Source: Methanobacteriota archaeon (GTDB taxonomy: Archaea; Thermoplasmatota; Thermoplasmata; RBG-16-68-12; EA-27). From it: 8,415 nucleotides of DNA. A program made the position numbers and the translations under genes. The notes under the pieces are model-generated. The model was not told where the DNA came from. It saw nothing but the letters and a program-made list of their open reading frames with translations, and did not search any database. The DNA lies in the NCBI GenBank assembly GCA_016207545.1, contig JACQPO010000011.1, positions 1 to 8,415 of the forward strand. The letters run 5' to 3'. Numbering within the stretch: the stretch's first letter is position 1; every line of letters starts with the position of its first letter. This document shows positions 1-4,980 of this stretch, in pieces.

Positions 1-209
1 CCGGACGAGAACGCGAGGCCATGCTTCGCGTCCTCCAACGCCGCCAAATTCCGCTCGAGCGCTCGCCGCGTCGGATTCGCGCTCCGTCCGTACACGTACT
101 CCGTCTGCTCCTTCTGCGAATACGTCGACGTGAGGTACACGGGAGGGTTCACGGTGCCCGTCGCGTCCGGTTCGCTGCCGACATGGATCGCCTTCGTGGA
201 GAACCGCAT
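1..209 (-). CDS. Cystathionine gamma-lyase/gamma-synthase family PLP enzyme, N-terminal part (runs off the left edge)
   Basis: Translating the minus strand from the ATG at 209-207 gives 69 complete codons with no stop before the edge. The product begins MRFSTKAIHVGSEPD and continues with NPPVYLTSTY (residues 21-30), YGRSANPTR (40-48) and LERNLAALEDAKHGLAFSS (51-69). This is the N-terminal pattern of the Cys/Met-metabolism PLP family (MetB, MetC, CGL, MetY). Tyr40 and Arg42 of the Y-x-R motif match the pair that contacts the PLP phosphate of the neighbouring subunit. The catalytic lysine lies beyond the window, so lyase and synthase cannot be told apart. Because cystathionine beta-synthase is close by on the same strand, a gamma-lyase making cysteine from cystathionine is the best guess. 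A weak TATA-like element at 233-238 is 24-29 bases before the ATG, suggesting a leaderless transcript. The opposite strand is also open here but is a mirror frame. Confidence 0.87.
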   Translation of the reverse strand, partial: MRFSTKAIHVGSEPDATGTVNPPVYLTSTYSQKEQTEYVYGRSANPTRRALERNLAALEDAKHGLAFSS

Positions 210-232
210 GAGGCGCCGATGGCGGGGCTCCG

Positions 233-238
233 CTAAAG
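233..238 (-). promoter_or_regulatory. TATA-like element for the cystathionine gamma-lyase-type gene
   Basis: On the minus strand this reads CTTTAG within an otherwise G/C-rich leader. It lies 24-29 bases before the ATG at 209, the spacing expected for archaeal leaderless transcription. The match to a TATA box is weak, so the call rests mainly on position. The 127-bp divergent spacer (210-336) must also hold the promoter of the SnoaL-like gene; an A-rich patch at 293-300 is the only candidate I see for that. Confidence 0.35.
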
Positions 239-336
239 GGTTTTGCGGGGCAAAGCACATGCCCAATCGCGATCGGGGACCCGGCCCTGGCCAAAAAGAC
301 TAAGGAGCGGCCGTCCATAGGGGTTTGGGGGATCGA

Positions 337-753
337 ATGGACCTCAAGAAATTGGTGGAAAAGTGGAGGGAGGCCGTCGACCAAGGGGAGATGGACGCGT
401 TCAGTGCGCTCTATGCGCCAGAGGCCCTCCTCCTGGTCCCGCTCTCGCCGGAACCCGTCAAGGGCCGGGAGGCGATCCAGAAGTACGAGAGCACAATCTC
501 GTCCGCATTCCCAGGGGCGACTCTGCGGCTGACGCGGCCCATCGTCCGGGACGATACCGTTGCGGTGGAATGGGAGTACAGCGGGACGAACACGGGTCCG
601 CTTACCACCGCCGCGGGGGTTCAGCCAGCTACGCATCGCCATGTGAGTTTGCGAGGAGCGAGTGTCCTGCGCTTCAGCCCGAAGGGTCTCATTGCGGAGG
701 AGCACCGCTACTACGATTCGCGCTCCCTATTCCAGCAGCTCGGCCTCGAGTAA
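337..753 (+). CDS. SnoaL-like / NTF2-fold small protein
   Basis: A 138-residue protein with the pattern of the SnoaL/NTF2-like superfamily (cone-shaped alpha+beta barrel). It starts with an N-terminal helix (KKLVEKWREAVDQGEMDAF), then the 'xLYAPEALLLVP' turn and 'VKGREAIQKYE' (residues about 42-52). The 'DTVAVEWEYSGTNTGPL' strand follows, and the protein ends in 'LIAEEHRYYDSRSLFQQLGL'. Family members are diverse: polyketide cyclases, ketosteroid isomerase-like enzymes and ligand-binding proteins. The substrate cannot be read from sequence. I chose the ATG at 337 over an in-frame TTG at 325, because family members usually begin directly with the helix. The gene is convergent with cystathionine beta-synthase (14-bp gap) and divergent from the gamma-lyase-type gene. 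A role in sulfur metabolism is not implied by the sequence itself. Confidence 0.85.
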   Translation: MDLKKLVEKWREAVDQGEMDAFSALYAPEALLLVPLSPEPVKGREAIQKYESTISSAFPGATLRLTRPIVRDDTVAVEWEYSGTNTGPLTTAAGVQPATHRHVSLRGASVLRFSPKGLIAEEHRYYDSRSLFQQLGLE

Positions 754-767
754 GGGCATAGGACACC

Positions 768-2144
768 TCACGCTCGCTCCGCAAGATATTCGAGCACGTC
801 TATCCGTGTCACGATGCCCTCGAGCTTTTGCTCCGTCCCGACGAGCACGGCGGGGTTGCCGCGCAGGAGGAGCTGGTAAATCTTATCGAGCGGCGTGCCG
901 GGGTCTACGATCGGGAATGGCTTCTCCATGACCTCGTGGACCTTCTTCTCCCCCGCCTTCCTCGCCTTCAGCAGTTTGTCGATGAGCGCCTCCTCGCGGA
1001 CGCTGCCGACGACGGTGTCTTTGTCGATTACGGGGAGCTGTGAGATCCCGTACTCTCGCATCAGGTCGACCGCTTCGCGGACCGTCGCCTTGGCGGCGAC
1101 CGTGATGACCCCCGCCAACTTCTCCTCCTTCCGGCGCAGAATCGCAGCGAGCTGTGCCGGCTCCTCGAGGAACCCGTGCTGCTCGAGCCATTCCTCGCTG
1201 TGCGCCTTGCTCAAGTACCGCTCGCCCGTGTCGGGGAGGAGGACGACGAGCACGTCGTCTTTGTCCAAGTCCTTCGCGACCTTCAGGGCGCCGACGACCG
1301 CTGCACCGGAGCTCGAGCCGACGAGCAGGCCCTCCTCCCGCGCGAGGCGGCGCGTCATGAGGTACGCCTCCTTGTCCCCAACCTTCACGACGTCGTCGAT
1401 GCAGTCGAACCATGTCGTCTCGGGCACGAAGTCCTCGCCGATGCCCTCGATCTTGTACACGTGGGGCTTCGCAAGCTTACCCGTATAGAAGTAATCCTTC
1501 AGCACGGAGCCGAGCGGGTCGACGCCGATCACCTTGACGTTCTTGTTCCTCTCCTTCAGGAACTTCCCCGCGCCGCTGATCGTGCCGCCCGTGCCCATCC
1601 CGCACACGAAGTGCGTGATCTTGCCGTCCGTCTGCTCCCAAATCTCCGGCCCCGTCGTCGCGTAGTGCGCCCCGGGGTTCGCGGGGTTCGCGTATTGGTT
1701 CGGGACGAAGGAGTTCGGGATCTCCTTGTTCAGCCGCTCCGCGACCTTGTAGTACGATTCCGGATGGTCCGGCGGCACCGCGGTCGGGCACACGACCACG
1801 CGTGCCCCGAACGCCTTCAGGAGATCGATCTTCTCCTGGCTCATCTTGTCGGGAATCGTGAAGATGCACCGGTACCCCTTGAGCGCCGCCACGAGCGCGA
1901 GGCCCATCCCCGTGTTCCCGCTCGTCGGCTCGATGATCGTGCCGCCCGGCTTCAGGAGTCCCTGACGCTCCGCCTGCTCGATCATGGTAATGCCGATGCG
2001 GTCCTTCACGGAGCCCCCGGGGTTGAAGAACTCGCACTTCGCGAGGATGAGCGGCTTGTACCCCTTCACCACGCTGTTCAGCCTCATGAGGGGAGTGCGG
2101 CCAATCGTCTCCAAGATGTTGCGGTAGTAGTCCAACGCCACCAA
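768..2144 (-). CDS. Cystathionine beta-synthase (PLP domain plus C-terminal CBS-domain pair)
   Basis: A 458-residue fold-type II PLP enzyme that condenses homocysteine with serine to cystathionine. The Schiff-base lysine is Lys47 in GGSVKDR. The substrate/cofactor loop SGNTG is at 75-79, the PLP-phosphate loop GTGGT at 184-188, and the GSSSG motif at 276-280. The segment EGIGEDFVP (233-241) and the LPDTGERYLS block (303-312) are typical of true CBS rather than CysK/CysM. Residues about 345-458 form two CBS (Bateman) repeats, a regulatory adenosyl-ligand module. There is no N-terminal haem-binding extension of the human type. The start is uncertain: no ATG is available, the longest form uses TTG at 2144, and GTG at 2141 is equally possible. 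A TTG at 2135 would fit leaderless transcription from the TATA at 2159-2165. With the gamma-lyase-type gene at 209 it makes the reverse transsulfuration pair. Confidence 0.92.
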   Translation of the reverse strand: MVALDYYRNILETIGRTPLMRLNSVVKGYKPLILAKCEFFNPGGSVKDRIGITMIEQAERQGLLKPGGTIIEPTSGNTGMGLALVAALKGYRCIFTIPDKMSQEKIDLLKAFGARVVVCPTAVPPDHPESYYKVAERLNKEIPNSFVPNQYANPANPGAHYATTGPEIWEQTDGKITHFVCGMGTGGTISGAGKFLKERNKNVKVIGVDPLGSVLKDYFYTGKLAKPHVYKIEGIGEDFVPETTWFDCIDDVVKVGDKEAYLMTRRLAREEGLLVGSSSGAAVVGALKVAKDLDKDDVLVVLLPDTGERYLSKAHSEEWLEQHGFLEEPAQLAAILRRKEEKLAGVITVAAKATVREAVDLMREYGISQLPVIDKDTVVGSVREEALIDKLLKARKAGEKKVHEVMEKPFPIVDPGTPLDKIYQLLLRGNPAVLVGTEQKLEGIVTRIDVLEYLAERA

Positions 2145-2158
2145 GATGGCGGGCCCGG

Positions 2159-2165
2159 TATAATA
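2159..2165 (-). promoter_or_regulatory. TATA box for cystathionine beta-synthase
   Basis: The minus strand reads TATTATA here, inside a G/C-rich 94-bp spacer between the aconitase stop (2239) and the CBS start. Archaeal spacing (box at about -30 to -24) would place the transcript start near 2135, at or just inside the annotated start. The true initiation codon may therefore be slightly downstream of 2144. It indicates that CBS is transcribed independently of the aconitase gene. Confidence 0.45.
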
Positions 2166-2238
2166 GAGTGGCCCGCCGACGGCGGTGTCTGCGCGCGACC
2201 TGTACGTCGTGAGCCTTCTGGAGCTCGGCGGAGCCCGT

Positions 2239-4125
2239 CTAACCGCCCGCGCCTCGCCCCTTTTGGAGGTATCGGATTCCGCCGCCCTGGAGCAGGATCT
2301 CCCGCTGGCGGCTCGACAAATCGTACGTGAGCTGGAACGTCGTTCCCTTCGTGAGGTTCTCCGCGGTCACCGGCGTGCCCGTCCGGAGGCCCTCGAGGAG
2401 CCCGGCGACGCGGATCCGGTCCCCCTGCGCGATCCCGTCGTACCCCCCGAGGTCCGCGAACACGAGCGGCGGCAACCCGAAGTTCACGAGGTTGTCCCGG
2501 TGCATCCGCGCGAACGACTTCGCGAGGACGAGCTTCACGCCGAGGTGCATGGGCGCCGCGGCCGCGTGCTCCCGGGAACTGCCCTGCCCGTAGTTGTCCC
2601 CGCCGACAATCAGTCCGCCGCCTTTCGCCTTCGCCCGAGGCACGAACGTCTTGTCGACGTATTCGAACGTGTGCTCGGCGATCGCGGGGATGTTGCTCCG
2701 GAGGGGTAGGATTTCCGCACCGCCGGGGAGGATGTGGTCCGTCGAGATGCCATCGCCCACCTTGATAAGGACCTCGCCCTCGATCACGTCCTGCAGATCG
2801 CCGGGAATCGGGACGAGGCCGATGTTCGGCCCACGGTACACCTCGACCTTCGCGCGGTGTCGCGGCGGCCAGAGGTATCCGGAGTCGTCGATCGGGTACG
2901 TCGCGAGTTCTTTAACGGACGGCGGCCGGCGCCCAAGCTGCCGCGGGTCCGTGATCACGCCCTTGAGCGCGGTGGCGGCGGCCGTCTCCGGGCTGCACAG
3001 GTACACGCGGTCGTCCGCCGTGCCGCTCCGCCCAGGGAAGTTCCGGTTGAACGTGCGGACGGACGCGCCTGTCGTCGGCGGCGCGAACCCCATGCCGATG
3101 CACGGCCCGCACGCGACCTCGAGCTCCCGCACGCCCGCCTTGATGAGTTTCGTCATGACGCCGTGCAGCAGACACGCCATGAGCACTTGGCGGGAGCCCG
3201 GCGACACCGCCATCGACAGGCCGGGGTACACGCGCTGCCCGTCCAGGATCTCCGCGACCATCGAGAGGTCCCGGAACGAGGAGTTCACGCTGCTCCCGAC
3301 CGCGACCTGCGTCACGTCCGCGCCCGCGACCTCCGCGACGGGCTTCACGTTCCCCGGGCTCGGCGGACACGCGATGAGCGGTTCCAACTCGGACAGGTCG
3401 ACCTCCACGCGGTCGTCGTACACCGCGTCGTCGTCCGGCGTCAGCGGTTTCCAGGCGTCGTGCCGCTTCTGCGCGCGGAAGAACCGCTCCGTCATCCCGT
3501 CGCTCGGGAACACGGAGCCGGTAGCGCCGAGCTCCGCGCCCATGTTCGCGATCGTGCCCCGCTCCGGCACGGTGAACTGCTCCAGCGCGGGGCCGCCGTA
3601 CTCGAGGACCTTCTCCTTCCCCCACTTCTCCCCGAACCGCCACAGCAAGTCGAGGATGATGTCCTTCGCGGAGCACCAGCGCGGCAGCTCGCCGACGAGG
3701 TCCACGCGGACGACGTGCGGCATCCGGAGCCGGTACGGCTCCCCCGCCATGACCGCGGCGACCTCGAAGCCGCCGGCGCCGATCGCGAGCATCCCCGTCG
3801 ACCCGGCCTGGCACGTGTGGCTGTCGCACCCGAGCATCGTGTGCCCCGGCACGTCGAACCGCTCCATGTGCGCCCAGTGAGAGATCCCGTTCCCCGCACG
3901 CGAGTAGACCGCGCCGTACTTCGCGCACATCCCCTGCAGGAACAGGTGGTCGTCCGCGTTCTCGAACCCCGTCTGCAGGATGTTGTGGTCCACGTACTGC
4001 GTCGCCTGCTTCACGCGCACCGTGACGACGCCCATCTGCTCGAGCTCGAGCCAGGCGAGGGTCCCCGTCGCGTCCTGGAGGAGCGCCTGGTCCATCTTAA
4101 TCGCGATCTCCTCGCCGGGGACCAT
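2239..4125 (-). CDS. Aconitate hydratase (aconitase), probably the Aquifex-type subfamily
   Basis: A 628-residue protein from ATG 4125, converting citrate to isocitrate through cis-aconitate in the TCA cycle. The first part carries DQALLQDATGT (12-22), QYVDHN (43-48), ISHWAHMERF (81-90) and DSH (101-103). CGPC (339-342) supplies two cluster cysteines. The C-terminal swivel domain has VGDGISTDHILP (456-467), GDNYGQGSSREHAA (509-522) and the KSFARMHRDNLVNFGLPPL block. The usual GSCTNSS motif, which gives the third cluster cysteine, reads GSSVNSS (277-283); extra cysteines flank DSH (Cys100, Cys105). In-frame codons upstream of 4125 continue the family N-terminus (LAHKIIKKHLADGR), so 4125 is probably not the true start; see the entry at 4126-4194. 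Homoaconitase or isopropylmalate isomerase is less likely, because large and swivel domains are fused and the overall pattern is aconitase. Confidence 0.93.
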   Translation of the reverse strand: MVPGEEIAIKMDQALLQDATGTLAWLELEQMGVVTVRVKQATQYVDHNILQTGFENADDHLFLQGMCAKYGAVYSRAGNGISHWAHMERFDVPGHTMLGCDSHTCQAGSTGMLAIGAGGFEVAAVMAGEPYRLRMPHVVRVDLVGELPRWCSAKDIILDLLWRFGEKWGKEKVLEYGGPALEQFTVPERGTIANMGAELGATGSVFPSDGMTERFFRAQKRHDAWKPLTPDDDAVYDDRVEVDLSELEPLIACPPSPGNVKPVAEVAGADVTQVAVGSSVNSSFRDLSMVAEILDGQRVYPGLSMAVSPGSRQVLMACLLHGVMTKLIKAGVRELEVACGPCIGMGFAPPTTGASVRTFNRNFPGRSGTADDRVYLCSPETAAATALKGVITDPRQLGRRPPSVKELATYPIDDSGYLWPPRHRAKVEVYRGPNIGLVPIPGDLQDVIEGEVLIKVGDGISTDHILPGGAEILPLRSNIPAIAEHTFEYVDKTFVPRAKAKGGGLIVGGDNYGQGSSREHAAAAPMHLGVKLVLAKSFARMHRDNLVNFGLPPLVFADLGGYDGIAQGDRIRVAGLLEGLRTGTPVTAENLTKGTTFQLTYDLSSRQREILLQGGGIRYLQKGRGAGG

Positions 4126-4194
4126 CCGACCATCCGCGAGGTGCTTCTTGATGATCTTGTGCGCGAGAGACTGAGCGGGTATCGATTTCCCCCG
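4126..4194 (-). other. Probable N-terminal extension of aconitase without a canonical start codon
   Basis: Reading upstream of the ATG at 4125 in frame gives GKSIPAQSLAHKIIKKHLADGR directly joined to MVPGEE. From memory this matches how aconitases of this type begin (a K-I-I-x-x-H-L-x-x-G helix before the MVPGEEIAIKMDQ block). It would bring the length to about 650 residues. The frame stays open to a TAG at 4330-4332, but I find no ATG, GTG or TTG in it above 4125. Candidates would be a near-cognate codon (ATA at 4182, ATC at 4155 or 4152, CTG farther up), or a sequence error or mutation at the expected start. Confidence 0.6.
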
Positions 4195-4411
4195 CCGGAG
4201 GAAATCGTCGTGCGACTTGAGGCTTGGCCTCTTACGACGCAGCCGCCGCTGGGACGCGGTCCTTCGCAGCCATCCCGTCGGCAGCCCCGAGACCGAGACG
4301 CCGTGCGCGGCCGGGCCGCGCGAGGGAGACTATTAGTGATTCGATGAGGATCCTGGAGACCTCGACGGAAGTTTCGGGTCGTCGCGATTCGCGCATACGG
4401 ATTTTGACCTT
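4195..4411. other. Non-coding stretch upstream of aconitase
   Basis: No convincing gene. The minus-strand aconitase frame remains open to 4332, but its codons there encode an arginine/proline-rich, non-family-like sequence. A 13-codon mini-ORF starting at the ATG 4273-4271 (minus) is in another frame and probably chance. The only A/T-rich patch that could serve as the aconitase promoter is around 4329-4340 (minus strand CTAATAG). That would give a leader of more than 100 bases. Confidence 0.4.
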
Positions 4412-4680
4412 CTAGACATCTCTACCTCCTTCCTAGACATGCCTTGGGTCCTCCGATACGCGCGGAATCCGGTCCCTAGACGCGTCTACGGCGTTCCCCG
4501 CCGCGTCCCCATGGCTCCTAGACAAATCTAGATGCCGACCGTCCGTGTCTACGAGCTTCTCAGACGCGTTACATTCTCTCCAGACGCGCCCCTGGGGGTC
4601 CTCAGACATGTCTAGGGTTGTTCCCAGATATGCTTACCTGCCATCTAGCCACGTCTAACCCGTCCGTCGCGATGTCTACG
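4412..4680. repeat. Array of 13 degenerate dyad-symmetric 15-bp sites with 21-bp period
   Basis: The consensus is about CTAGACGCGTCTACG, usually preceded by TTC, TCC or CTC. Dyad centres, measured by aligning each site to the best one, are 4418.5, 4439.5, 4460.5, 4482.5, 4503.5, 4524.5, 4545.5, 4566.5, 4586.5, 4608.5, 4630.5, 4651.5 and 4672.5. The steps are 21, 21, 22, 21, 21, 21, 21, 20, 22, 22, 21, 21. The best site (4476-4490) contains a perfect 12-bp palindrome TAGACGCGTCTA. The site at 4604-4613 is a perfect 10-bp palindrome AGACATGTCT. The site at 4518-4531 pairs CTAGA with TCTAG. Some units keep only one half-site: the right half at 4547-4553 and 4674-4680, the left half at 4433-4438 and 4581-4585. 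Units at 4454 and 4497 are weak but in phase. Two-turn phasing places all sites on one face of the helix, which suggests cooperative protein binding. The binding protein and role are unknown. Confidence 0.85.
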
Positions 4681-4781
4681 AAGGCCGTTTTGGCGGTGGA
4701 GAATCGCAAAGTGCGATGCGGCGAGCGAATCGGGGCGTCCGGTGGCGGCTCTACCCACCTCATGTTGCAACCGAAATCAGG
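4681..4781. other. Spacer between the repeat array and tRNA-Cys
   Basis: No gene, repeat unit or clear terminator is seen. Short open frames reading through here into the tRNA lack coding character. The minus-strand sequence just after the tRNA (TGATTTCGGTTG) has only short T runs, so a tRNA terminator cannot be named with confidence. Confidence 0.4.
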
Positions 4782-4783
4782 AG

Positions 4784-4856
4784 TGCCCGCGGAGGGAGTC
4801 GAACCCCCTTAAAACCGATCTGCAGTCGGTCACATTAGCCGCTCTGTCACCCGGGC
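4784..4856 (-). tRNA. tRNA-Cys (anticodon GCA)
   Basis: A full 73-nt cloverleaf on the minus strand. The acceptor is GCCCGGG with CGCGGGC (one G-G mismatch at pair 6:67). The D stem is ACA/TGT with loop GAGCGGCTAA. The anticodon stem is ACCGA/TCGGT with loop CTGCAGA, so the anticodon GCA is at 4823-4821. The variable loop is TTTAA and the T arm is GGGGG-TTCGACT-CCCTC. CCA is not encoded. In this standard fold base 73 is A, although cysteine tRNAs normally carry U73. Extending the acceptor by two pairs (GTGCCCGGG, 4858-4850, against CGCGGGCAC, 4791-4783) gives a 9-bp acceptor ending in U at 4782. The 5' side is a tandem copy of GCCCGGGT, so the extension could also be chance. Confidence 0.93.
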
Positions 4857-4930
4857 ACCCGGGCGCGAGACGCTGGGCCCCGGTCCCGGCCCCTGAAGCG
4901 CGGACACGCCCGGACGGCTATCAGGGTCGA

Positions 4931-4936
4931 TATTTG
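4931..4936 (-). promoter_or_regulatory. Possible TATA element for tRNA-Cys
   Basis: The minus strand reads AAATAT here. It is the nearest A/T-rich element upstream of the tRNA, about 75 bases before its 5' end, which implies a leader of roughly 50 bases. That is long for a tRNA, so the assignment is weak. It sits next to, and divergent from, the TATA-like element of the 4981 gene. Confidence 0.25.
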
Positions 4937-4947
4937 CCACCTACGGG

Positions 4948-4956
4948 TTTATTGAA
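4948..4956 (+). promoter_or_regulatory. TATA-like element for the 450-residue hypothetical gene
   Basis: TTTATTGAA lies 25-33 bases before the ATG at 4981, which fits leaderless transcription and supports that start codon. No Shine-Dalgarno-like sequence is seen between them. Confidence 0.45.
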
Positions 4957-4980
4957 TCCGACACGCCTGGGTCAGACGCT

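Noticed and set aside
1..303. Plus-strand open frame with strong G/C third positions, 100 codons, ending in TAA at 301-303
   Set aside because: It looks coding by base bias alone, but the minus strand of 1-209 clearly encodes the start of a Cys/Met-metabolism PLP enzyme. The plus frame is its mirror.
4232..4273. Short minus-strand ORF (13 codons) upstream of aconitase as a regulatory leader peptide
   Set aside because: Alanine-rich chance composition, no promoter or ribosome-binding support, and far from the aconitase start.
4327..4360. Further repeat units (AGAC at 4327 and 4357) extending the array to the left
   Set aside because: They are not in the 21-bp phase and lack the right half-site.
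4412..4680. CRISPR array
   Set aside because: The repeats are degenerate, only about 15 bp, with spacers of 5-7 bp, and no cas genes are nearby.
4412..4680. Row of transcription terminators or RNA hairpins
   Set aside because: The dyads have no loop bases and no T-runs follow them, so they fit double-stranded binding sites better than RNA hairpins.
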